64,000 nucleotides of DNA, taken from NCBI RefSeq assembly GCF_019649055.1, contig NW_026570444.1:1-64000 (forward strand), in the 5' to 3' direction. The translations under genes were made by a program, and so were the position numbers. Source of the DNA: Paramacrobiotus metropolitanus (taxonomy: Eukaryota; Tardigrada; Eutardigrada; Parachela; Macrobiotidae). The notes beneath the pieces were generated by a model. It was not told the origin of the DNA and did not search any database. It worked only from the letters and a program-made list of their open reading frames with translations. How positions within the stretch are numbered: position 1 is the first letter of the stretch; the number at the start of each line of letters is the position of its first letter. Below, piece by piece: positions 10,353-18,649 of this stretch.

Positions 10353-11196
10353 TTACGTTAGAGTGATCCACTGGATTCTGGGCGAACCCGTTCCTTTTTG
10401 GATAGTACGGGAGCGCAGCTTCCTTACGCTGCCTTCGATCTGGTCCGCTTTTCTCTTCTTACCACGTACAGGTAGGTTGACCGGAAACAGAGGTCGCCGC
10501 GGTCGCTTATGCGGATATGTTGGGCTCTCAACGTCTTCCGGCTGTCTTTTCCGACCCTTCTTTAATGCTGTAGGGGCAAACAGCGCTATGCGCGCTGCTT
10601 TGGTTGGTCGCACTTCCGCGCTTTCGTCTTGTATACGCCGCTTCCGTCCTTTTTTTGGTAGTGATGGTGGAAACAGTGCAATGCGTGCTGCCTTCGGTCT
10701 ACTGCTGTCTTCCAAGTCGCTTTCCAAGTTCCGCTTTTCTCCTTTCGTAGGCAGATCCGACGGAAATAATGGTTGTCGAGGCTGCTTAGAAGGCTTCGTT
10801 GACTCATTCGTTTCTTCGAGGACTTTACGCTTGCGAGAGACTGGATGTCTTGGTAGCGACGATAGTGTCGGCGGTGGTAGCGCTCGGGAGGTAGAGACGA
10901 TTGGTTGTTTTTCGGAAGCTATCGGTGGCGGTTGTGCAGCAACGTCTGCCGATAAATCCAAGGATTTTCATCGGGTATGGCTTTTGTTTCAGAGCGAGGA
11001 ACCGCTCAAGAATACTGCTTAGCTGACTAGCTTTTTCATATTCACTTATATCGGTTCGCTGCAGAGTTTCGGCCACTAGCGCATCCAACGTTACGACGCT
11101 GTGGGCCTCGGGTGGCTCCTTGTTGATCTGGAGCTGGTTCTGCATCCGGTTCTCCATTACACGCCGTGGTACTATGTAGAATTCATCCATTACCAA
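10353..11196 (-). pseudogene. Basic repeat protein with four KR-rich repeats, one frameshift
   Basis: Begins ATG 11196 with a short helical N-terminus (DEFYIVPRRVMENRMQ, ending near ERFLALKQKPYP), shifts frame near 10960, and continues as a proline-rich linker followed by four imperfect repeats of about 30 residues. Each repeat has a core like ARIALFPPSLPKKGRKR and a following KR-rich or acidic patch, giving repeated nuclear-localisation-like or DNA-binding motifs. It could be a minor core protein that packs DNA. I do not recognise a named family; its position between integrase and ATPase fits Polinton accessory virion proteins. Confidence 0.55.
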
Positions 11197-11205
11197 TGAG
11201 GGACG

Positions 11206-11508
11206 TTAAAACTCCAGCAATGACAGGTAAGATGGCTCCGATAAATCCTCCTTGTTGAAATATTCTCCGTTTTTCTTTAAGGGATACCGCCTCAAAGCGA
11301 TCAGCTTTAATGCTTTTCGGTGGCGTTTACATTTCTCCGCATGGGTTGGAGACAGATTTACAGTATTCTTTACAATGTTGACAGCGACCTCTTCCAGTGC
11401 CTTCATCTGGGTCTTGGTCAGGTAGCTCATCAAAACCTTTCGCTGTTTCGGCTTCAGCTGTTGAAGCGTTATTACGAAGGGTGCCAAAGCTTTCACGCGT
11501 TCGGACAT
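11206..11508 (-). CDS. Small basic helical protein, 100 aa, unknown
   Basis: An intact ORF with a leucine-heptad-like N-terminal half (VITLQQLKPKQRKVLMSYL) and a Lys/Arg-rich second half (HRKALKLIALRRYPLKKN). Short proteins with this LKPxQRK pattern are found next to the ATPase in related elements. The start overlaps the end of the ATPase gene by 16 bp, so the two are probably expressed together. Function unknown; DNA binding or scaffolding is conceivable. Confidence 0.6.
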   Translation of the reverse strand: MSERVKALAPFVITLQQLKPKQRKVLMSYLTKTQMKALEEVAVNIVKNTVNLSPTHAEKCKRHRKALKLIALRRYPLKKNGEYFNKEDLSEPSYLSLLEF

Positions 11509-12197
11509 TTTGGCAGGTCGCTGGTACGGTTGCGGTCGAGATAAATGCGTATTTGCTGGTTTGGCAACACATGCGATCGAACCCTTAAATAATCGGGGCA
11601 GAGGGGACGCAAGTCCAAGATGAGTGGTTGGTAGGCCTCCGTTGTGACTTTGTTGTATGCATCCACCAAATGTTTCAGTCCAGTTTGACGAGCCAGTAAG
11701 GAAATCTGATTAATGTCCCGCACGTTCTTAAATAGTATCAAGTACTGGGAGTTGAGCGTTATGTCCCGCATAGTTTTTCCCTGTTTGTACAGGTTCTGCA
11801 GGAGCATGATGACGGAAATATTCTTGTGATGTATGCCGCGGGTGAAGAGGTCGGAACAACGAACGTCTTTACACAAATCCGTGGCCAGGTCATCGATGAC
11901 AACTAAGGTATGCGTACTGCTATCGATCGAGTGCACCACCGAGAAAAGGTCATCCAAACCATGCACGAACTCGACCTGATCAACGTCTTTCCGTAACTCG
12001 TCAAAACCCTTCTGCCACTGACCGTAGCAGTACAGTATACGGTCTGGTGGTCGATCAAAAACTAACGACCTATTTTTAATTAAAGCAAAAACAAACTGCG
12101 TTTTACCCGACATTGTGGGTCCACAAACGCACATTCCAAAAGGAGCGCTAAAGCGCGGATAATCATTTATTAAACCGAACATTTTCTTCGATGGCAA
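11493..12197 (-). CDS. DNA-packaging ATPase (FtsK/A32 type)
   Basis: An intact 234-residue ORF. Walker A reads GPTMSGKTQF near residue 26, and Walker B is HTLVVIDDLATD near residue 95, followed by a conserved arginine/asparagine-containing stretch. It would pump genome DNA into capsids. The length is normal for Polinton ATPases. It is one of three unbroken genes here. The upstream IAP gene ends 28 bp before its ATG on the same strand. Confidence 0.9.
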   Translation of the reverse strand: MPSKKMFGLINDYPRFSAPFGMCVCGPTMSGKTQFVFALIKNRSLVFDRPPDRILYCYGQWQKGFDELRKDVDQVEFVHGLDDLFSVVHSIDSSTHTLVVIDDLATDLCKDVRCSDLFTRGIHHKNISVIMLLQNLYKQGKTMRDITLNSQYLILFKNVRDINQISLLARQTGLKHLVDAYNKVTTEAYQPLILDLRPLCPDYLRVRSHVLPNQQIRIYLDRNRTSDLPKCPNA

Positions 12198-12225
12198 AAT
12201 AAATCATTTTAGTATGCTAGTCTGC

Positions 12226-13127
12226 TTAAATAGACTGATTAGGCGAAAAAAGCTTAATTTTTTGCAAAATCACTTGACGGCACAGCGGGCATTCTCTCAC
12301 TTTACCAGAACATTCGACACAACAAATGGCATGCCCACATGGTGCAAAGCATATGGATACGTTTTATTCAGACATACACTGCACTCTTTTTCCAGTTGAC
12401 AGTTTTCGTCCAAGCGGGCTTCTATGGTACGGGCCTTGATGACATTTGCCTTTTCACTAGATCAATGATGCGCTCAAAGCGCCCATACCGTTGAACAGCT
12501 TTTATCAGGTACGTGTAGTGTACACCCTGCTCCATTGCGAACGCCACCAAAAAATCCATTCGATTCTTTCGCAAACTACCCGCCCACTTCAGCTTGTCCA
12601 TATCGTGAAGCCGTCGAACCTCTCGCACAAAACGCAGACCCTTCTTCTCCAGTAAATATGCGCACTGAGGTTCATACTTGGCGTGCTCGATCCACGGGTC
12701 ATCGTCGCGGGTCCACTGCGCCAGTTTGCGGCCACAGCAAAAACACTGGACCTGATCCCACACTCCTCATTGAAGAAAAATCCAGCGTTAGCCATATCCA
12801 TTGGACGTTGGCTAACAACTTGCCCGGCCAATTAGCGTACGTCGCAAAACGGTCGCGGTATTCCTTCATCGCTGGAAAATACAGCTCGCCATCCGCCACC
12901 ATAGCCGCGTACGCGCAGTCGGGGTTGATTCGCCGGTGCTCAAACTTTGGTTGGTCACCCATCATCCAGTTGAAGTGCACAATATTACATAACACACACT
13001 TGACTTCATCTCCTGCACCCGTGTAGATGAACCCTGCTTCCGCAAGGGACTGCGGCGAAACATACGCCAAAGGCCATTTGTCGAAAGTTTTCAACCGATC
13101 TTCCAAGCTCATCCTGGCTTCCTGCAC
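12226..13127 (-). pseudogene. Inhibitor-of-apoptosis protein: two BIR domains and a RING, frameshifted
   Basis: BIR1 (about 13010-12920) fits C-x2-C-x16-H-x6-C exactly, from CVLC to EHRRINPDC. BIR2 (about 12745-12655) fits the same spacing, from CFCC to EHAKYEPQC. A C-terminal RING follows in shifted frames: CSVC near 12375, then CAPCGHAICCVEC and CPLCRQ near 12290. Breaks lie near 12760, 12430 and 12345. IAPs block caspases and ubiquitylate partners, and large DNA viruses carry them to keep cells alive. Upstream, TTTTTTGTGCAG just before the ATG and a GTAAGT near 13370 (minus strand) suggest a 5' leader intron reaching back to the palindrome promoter. Confidence 0.87.
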
Positions 13128-13497
13128 AAAAAACGTCTATTTAAGGACAGCGATCGTACTGGTGCTTTATCACCTTTAAAATGGCTAATTTGCAGTCTAT
13201 GATGTGCCTCGGGCGCAACGTTGAGAAAAATGTGAAAAGTTCTTTTGATTATTTTGTACGTGGTGTTTTTTATCGTCTTCGCTACGTTTGTCGTTACGGA
13301 CGGAATCGGAAAAATTCTGCAGACAGATTACTGGAATAAAACTTTACGAAATGATACATCGTGACTTACCGGTGTGACGGCTAAACAAAAACAGGTAAGA
13401 GGACAATCCCGAATGGGCATGTTTATATGTGCACAGTAACTTATTGCAACTTTTGAACAAACAAAGCGCTAATGACACTTTCCTGAATCGTTTTGCT

Positions 13498-13506
13498 CAT
13501 TTATAT
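13498..13506 (-). promoter_or_regulatory. Possible leftward TATA box (TATATAAAT)
   Basis: On the minus strand TATATAAAT lies at the left edge of palindrome array 2, facing the IAP gene. The distance to the IAP ATG (about 370 bp) is explained if the leader contains the putative intron between about 13372 and 13128. If so, the array is a bidirectional promoter. Confidence 0.45.
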
Positions 13507-13513
13507 ATTAGTT

Positions 13514-13675
13514 TGGTGTAATCAAAATCGATTACCTCCGAAGAGGCAATCAATATCGATTACCTCAACTCGTACGTAAGGTAATCCAAAACGATTACCC
13601 GTACTAGTTGCCATAGAGTCTAAGGTAATTAGAAAGGATTACACATCCCACCACAGGTAATCTGAAACGATTACC
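13514..13675. promoter_or_regulatory. Array of five 20-bp palindromes (promoter array 2)
   Basis: Units with the same arms as array 1 start near 13516, 13544, 13580 (identical to the consensus), 13624 (weak) and 13656. Spacing is irregular (24-44 bp). The last unit ends 8 bp before a TATA box. Arm sequences are kept while spacers vary, which is what selection on a dimeric binding site would give. Confidence 0.78.
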
Positions 13676-13683
13676 CTGTTTAG

Positions 13684-13693
13684 TATATAAAGG
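13684..13693 (+). promoter_or_regulatory. TATA box TATATAAAGG for the ANP32-like gene
   Basis: Matches the TATA box of the PC4-like gene in sequence and in distance to the ATG (82 bp here, 77 bp there). Confidence 0.75.
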
Positions 13694-13765
13694 CAGCACT
13701 GGCACTGTCCTACTCGTAGTTTTCTTTTCTTGAAATCATTTACTTTTCTTAAGTCGATAAGAAAA

Positions 13766-14446
13766 ATGTCTGCAGCTTCCGTTGCCAACAAGGAGGTAGC
13801 TTACCGCAATTTGTTTAGTAAGTTGAGTCCCCAAACTCCGCAAATGGTGTTCGACGGGAAACAGGTCCCACCATCAGTTCTTCCCGGGTTTGCCAAGTTC
13901 CAAGGAATGGAAAAGCTCAGCCTCATCGATTGTAACCTTTGGTCCTTAGAGGGATGCCACGCCTGCCTAATCTTCGTGTACTCATGTTGGGCGACAACCA
14001 CCTAGAGGACCTGAGCCTCATACCCGCGTGCTTCCCCAACTTGGAGAAGTTATCCATCGTCGGGAACAAGCTCGGGCATCGCGATGAACTGGAACCGTTG
14101 ACGCGTCTTCCAAAGCTGCGCGCACTCGGTGTCGAAGGCAACGAGCTGTGCGAAATCCGCGGTCACGATCGCTGGATGGTGGATACCTTCCCTCGGGTCA
14201 AACGGTTCATCATCACGGCTTATGATGTCGACAGCGATGAAGAAGATAACGACGACATTTCCTGGTTTCTCAGCGGTAAGTCAATAGCTCCACCTTTGTA
14301 CAAACGTATTAATTAATACCATCATTGTAGACGAAGCTATGGATGCGGATAACGAGAATGAAGAGGATACCGATACCGAAGATGATGAAGGTTTTGTCTT
14401 TGATGGACCAGGAAAATCAGTGCCAGAGGTCATCACGATCGATTAG
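13766..14446 (+). pseudogene. ANP32-like leucine-rich acidic protein, one frameshift
   Basis: ATG 13766, one frameshift near 13945, putative intron 14276-14330 (GT-AG, 55 nt), stop TAG 14444-14446; about 208 residues. Leucine-rich repeats run through the centre (MEKLSLIDCNLWSLEG, NLRVLMLGDNHLEDL, NLEKLSIVGNKL, KLRALGVEGNELCEI) with a capping segment (DTFPRVKRF). The C-terminus is acidic (DSDEEDNDD, then NENEEDTDTEDDE). This layout matches ANP32 (acidic nuclear phosphoprotein 32): four to five LRRs, cap, acidic tail. ANP32 proteins chaperone histones and inhibit histone acetylation, and some viral polymerases depend on them. Its promoter is of the element's own type, so it is cargo and not a neighbour. 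Confidence 0.72.
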
Positions 14447-15690
14447 TGTTTTGAAACTGTAAGCAGAGTTTTGGCATTTGGTTTTCTCTCTGCAATGATT
14501 TTTTTATTTTCTGGGTCCTCGCGGTGGACTTTCATAATATTAGTTCCTTGCTATTATTCTTTCTTTTTATCATTTCGCTCTTGCCGGGACTTATGTCTGC
14601 GTTGGAAAGCAAAAATATCAAAATATTCGATTATTGTGCTGCGACGTGACAGCGTAGAGTAATATGATAGTTTCCTATTTTGTAATACAAACATATAGAT
14701 TACGATTGCTGGAGAATATAACAAACATTTTTCCCTGGTTCTATTTCATTTTTTTGTATTACGTTGCGATCGCAAAACCACAACAAACGGTCCTTGCAGT
14801 CAACAATGTATGTTGCCCAGTGACTGTACAGTACATCTTATATAGTACACAGTACATCTTACAGTACATACAGTACATCCCGTATACAGTATATTATACC
14901 CCCCCCGGGTCTTCATTTACCACCCGGTCCACAGCCAAAAAGTGGCTGCTATTCTCACATCTCCGCTGGTGACCTTTGACGCTTTCTTCAGCGTCATACC
15001 TCCTATAGCTAGCCAATGGCTACTGTATCTCATCAGACATACTACTGTATCTCACGAAGTTTAAAGTTCAGATTTTTTCTGCATGCTTCACAGAAACTCA
15101 TACAGTCTGTACATGCGTCCTATCTTTACGCGTCTCAACAATGAGCCGAACGACATATTTTACCAGTGTACAATGTACATATGTATTAGAATGGGGAATG
15201 GCGGTATCAAAGTTCAAAAAGGATACATTTTTTGAATGTAGGGCTGCCCGGTCAGGAATCAAAGGTAACCGTCACTGTGTTATTCTTTGACCAAAAGACT
15301 GATTCAGGCTCTTCATGATTCAGCACATCAAAGCGCATTAGACCGCATTGTACTCCGTATTTATGTTGATTACTTAATAATAGTAGGATTAGTAGCGGTT
15401 TCCCTGTTATTTTGTCGTCGCGATATTCATAGCCCATTAAAAGCACGGGTGTAATTACACGGGTAATTAATTACTTGTTCTCGGAAAAATGTTTACGGTA
15501 GCTGTAAACTGTAAAGATTAGTCTGCCTGCCTTGTTTTGAAAACGTACAGAGTCCCGCGCCTGTACAGACCATCGCATCAAACGTAATTCCCGAAACTTT
15601 TCAAAAAAATTTTTGGGGCATTTTACTCACGTTTTGGACCATCGAAATCTCCTGTCTTTTTGACCGCGAAAATTTGCTACCTTTTTTTAC
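14447..15690. other. Intergenic; no gene seen
   Basis: No convincing coding exon. Contains a short AGTACATC/TACAGTAC-rich tract (14820-14900) and AT-rich DNA. The right end of the Polinton probably lies in the first few hundred bases, but it cannot be located without the left terminal repeat. Confidence 0.6.
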
Positions 15691-15696
15691 CATCGA

Positions 15697-15890
15697 AATT
15701 TCCTTCCTCTTCTTGACCAAAAAAACATTCCTTCCTTTATTTATTCCTTCCTCTTTTTGACCAAAAAACATTCCTCCCTTTATTTATTCCTTCCTCTTTT
15801 TGACCAAAAAACATTCCTTCCTTTATTTATTCCTTCCTCTTTTTGACCAAAAAATATTCCTTCCTTTATTTATTCCTTCCTCTTTTTGAC
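15697..15890. repeat. Pyrimidine-rich tandem repeat, about 43-bp unit, 4-5 copies
   Basis: Units run CTCTTTTTGACCAAAAAACA followed by TTCCTTCCTTTATTTATTCC. Copies differ by one or two bases. The first copy is partial and merges with a degenerate lead-in from about 15650. Confidence 0.9.
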
Positions 15891-16140
15891 CTTGGCCAAA
15901 CAGCCACACGTGTGTGAGTGATGCGAGCGGATTTTAACCCACTCGCACACACATGTGCCGCTCCATCGCTACAGCCAGGCAGCATTCAGCTGGCGGTTTT
16001 TGGGCAGCACTGGAATCCGCTGACTTCGGTCTACTTATATGTAGTCACAATATCTCCAGCTGCATTGATCAACCAGCCTCAGCGGGCAAAAAAAGGCTGT
16101 TCGCTGGCTTTTTAACATAGACCGTAGCCTCCTCATTTAG

Positions 16141-16500
16141 TCAGATTGTAGATGTCGTTAAAGGCCTTCGCCTGCACGTAATAGTGACCTTGGGAGAGTG
16201 CGGCGCTGTGTCGCCGTGGACGGTGGCTGGCGCCAGACCGGATAGGCTAACGAGGTTGTCTGTCTTGCTGTCTTCGGCCCACCTCTCTTCTGTCTTTGCT
16301 GCGCACCAACGCCGCACTGCCATGCAGTAGGTATAAGTAGCGCAATCCGCACCGCGCGAAAGGTCACGACAGAACTTACCAGAGTTCGGACCGTCGAAGG
16401 GGCTGCCGTTCACGGCGCATTCGTAATATACTGACCAGCGTCCCCAGTGAAAGCACGCTGTCCAACATTGCCCTGCGGGATATACTGCATACGCTTAACC
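16141..16500 (-). pseudogene. Fragment of the two-Ig-domain secreted protein family
   Basis: On the minus strand a signal-exon remnant (NGSPFDGPNSG near 16400) ends in a GTAAGT donor, followed by a short intron and the start of the Ig exon (AEDSKTDNLVSL), which then jumps to a TVHGDTAPHSPK segment, so most of the first Ig domain is missing. The region upstream of the exon (to about 16500) is shared with the fragment at 31370. It is a decayed copy. Confidence 0.65.
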
Positions 16501-16509
16501 GTCAACAGG

Positions 16510-17110
16510 TACCCGGACCAAAGAACCTATTGCGGTTCTTAGGTGTTAAGAACACTCGTGCAACAGCGCCAAAATTTCCACCATGATCGCTTATACCAAA
16601 GCTAAAACAAACTTTTGCCTGAAAATGTAGACCACGGAAATGATTACTAATTAAATGCGAAAACAATTCAATACTGTGTCAATACCACCCGCGCAAGAAT
16701 CTGAGTCCTTCGTTTGAAATGTGACAGCAATGAAAACAATTGTCGCGCAATACCTGGCTTAATGGTACACAAAGCACGTCCCTGGCGTCATGGACGATTG
16801 CCGCTACACTAAGTCTGCCACAACAACAAAGCGGCTCCAGTGATAATAATAACAATTCTGTATCAATGCGATAGAAATTACGGAACCGGCTTGTAGACGA
16901 TACGTATTATGACTGCTTGCAAACGGTGAGCCGCCATGGTAGCCGTAGATGCGGATCTATATACACCCTGCACAAAAACGCAAATCCGAAACAACGGATT
17001 TGCCAGTATCGCACTTGACCATCACAGATGACTTGGCTGCGAGTACGATCGAGGGTAAGCGATGAAACGCAATTGGGTACAAGTCGATTTCTTGTTTTCC
17101 CTTGAGTTGA
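16510..17110 (+). repeat. Dispersed repeat, copy 1 of 3
   Basis: Shares blocks such as GATTGCCGCTACACTAAGTC and GCGATGAAACGCAATTG, and ends AAGTCGATTTCTTGTTTTCC. Related copies are at 20270-20660 (plus) and 27080-27590 (minus). No coding capacity; probably a non-autonomous transposon. Confidence 0.7.
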
Positions 17111-17127
17111 CACATTATGTGGGGCGG

Positions 17128-17863
17128 GGTATGAGTGGCCTACGCCTTCGCCTTCCGCCTTCGCCTCTGCCTCCGCCTTCTGAGCGGTGCGCATTCGCCT
17201 TCGCCTTCCAAAAGATGCAATTTGTCATTGCCTCACTTATGTTATTTTAAAGTTTCTTGGGTTATATTCCGATTTCCAGTTCCACGGTAACATTGTTAAG
17301 ATTTCTTACGTTTCTTAGGTAATCGTTATTTCTTAGGCTATATTTTCTTAAGGTTTTTCTTAAGTTTCTTATGTTTCTTAGGTTTCTTGTGTTTCTCAGG
17401 TTTCTCAGATTTCTTAGGTTTCTCAGGTTTCTCAGGTTTTCTTAGGTTCCTCCTGTTATCCTTAGGTTATTCCGAAGTTTTTTAGATTTCTTGTACTTGG
17501 GTCTTCATTGGGTCTTCATCAATATCATAATTTTTTTCTTAAAAGGAAAAGGATAGAACAAAAGAAACCTAAGTACCTGAGTAACCACAAAAACCTAAAA
17601 AACCTGAGAAATTTGTGAAACTCAAGGTTTCTTAACCTAAGAAACCTAAGAAACCTGAGAAACCTTAAGAAAATATAGCCTAAGAATATACGATTACCTA
17701 AGAAACGTAAGAAATCTCAACAATATTACCGTGGAAATTGGAATATAACCAAAGAAGCTTTAGAATAACATCTGATCTTTTGGAAGGCGAAGGCGAATGC
17801 GCACCGCCCAAAAGGCGGAGGCGGAGGCGAAGGCGGAAGGCGAAGGCGAAGGCCACTCATACC
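17128..17863. mobile_element. Foldback element with long inverted arms
   Basis: Ends are GGTATGAGTGGCC at 17128 and GGCCACTCATACC at 17851-17863. Inside the ends each arm has a CCTTCGC/GCGAAGG-rich tract, then GGTGCGCATTCGCC-like sequence, then TTTCTTAGG/CCTAAGAAA repeats. The arms cover nearly the whole 736 bp, with a centre near 17500-17570. Near-complete self-complementarity marks a foldback or MITE-type element. Confidence 0.85.
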
Positions 17864-18044
17864 TAGCCTATTAGTATTAACGGCTGGGTATGAGTGGCAT
17901 TAACTCCAGTCATGTTTGAGCCTGCTTGTTGACATTTCGCCTGCTTAGCAAACGAAGAAAACATGCTTAAACGCTTAAACGTGCTTAAACGCTTCCATGT
18001 TGACATTCCACCGCACTTGGCAAGGTGCGGCTTGTGACGGCTTC

Positions 18045-18495
18045 CTATTATTTCGTCCACCATTCATTTTGTCCACCATTCACTTTGTCCACCATTCATT
18101 TTCTCCACCAATCATCTTGTCCACTAATTATTTACGCATTTAAACTACAGAGAACTGTTTAAACCATAGAATACCATTAAAAACCGAAGAGAATCACCCC
18201 ATAACAAACCTAGAATTACCTAATAAACCTAAGAAATCTCAAAATAACCTAAAGCACTGTAATCGTTTTCAGCATAATGTTGTATCGTTTCCTAAGAAAA
18301 CCAATGCAAAAACTGTGGAAACCTAAGCAGACCTAAAGAACTGTAATGGTTTTCAGCACAGGATTAGCGTTTGCGTAGGTGCAGTAAAGTAAGTATAAAT
18401 CGGACTCGGTAGTGTGCATCGAACCGTATGGTGGACAAAATTTACAGTGGACAAAATGAATGGTGGACGAAATGAGTGGTGGACAAAATCGGTTG
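18045..18495. mobile_element. Foldback repeat with TTTGTCCACCATTCA arms
   Basis: Four tandem units of about 18 bp (TTTGTCCACCATTCA) at 18052-18125 are mirrored by inverted units at 18428-18490 (TGGTGGACAAAATG). The interior part 18240-18430 recurs inverted at 42430-42690, which defines a dispersed element. Confidence 0.75.
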
Positions 18496-18649
18496 TGACG
18501 CGGCTAGCACGAGGAAATACTGAAACGTGTATGTTTCCTATATTTGGATGCACCTTAAAGAAATTAATTTGAAGAACCATACAAAATTCCAGAAAATTTA
18601 TTTCGTACAAATCTGTACGGTGATCGTAGATAGTTTAATCCTGCAAAGA

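Larger units (their letters stand above)
1..14450. mobile_element. Maverick/Polinton element, left end outside the window
   Basis: The stretch carries the diagnostic Polinton gene set: B-family DNA polymerase, retroviral-type integrase with chromodomain, adenain-like cysteine protease, FtsK/A32-type packaging ATPase, and major and minor capsid proteins. The left terminal repeat is not in the window because the polymerase gene is already open at base 1. I could not place the right terminal inverted repeat, so the right end is set just after the last element-like gene (stop at 14446). Most genes have one to several single-base frameshifts while protein similarity continues across each break, so the copy is either recently dead or carries sequencing indels. 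Cargo genes (TBP-like, PC4-like, ANP32-like, IAP) sit at the two flanks of the morphogenesis block. Confidence 0.93.

Noticed and set aside
10363-11022. A 219-codon plus-strand open frame
   Set aside because: Antisense to the basic KR-repeat protein; its regularity reflects the repeat on the other strand.
15445-15475. GTGTAATTACACGGGTAATTAATTAC as a third palindrome promoter
   Set aside because: It lacks the GGTAATC-N6-GATTACC arms and has no TATA box or ORF nearby.
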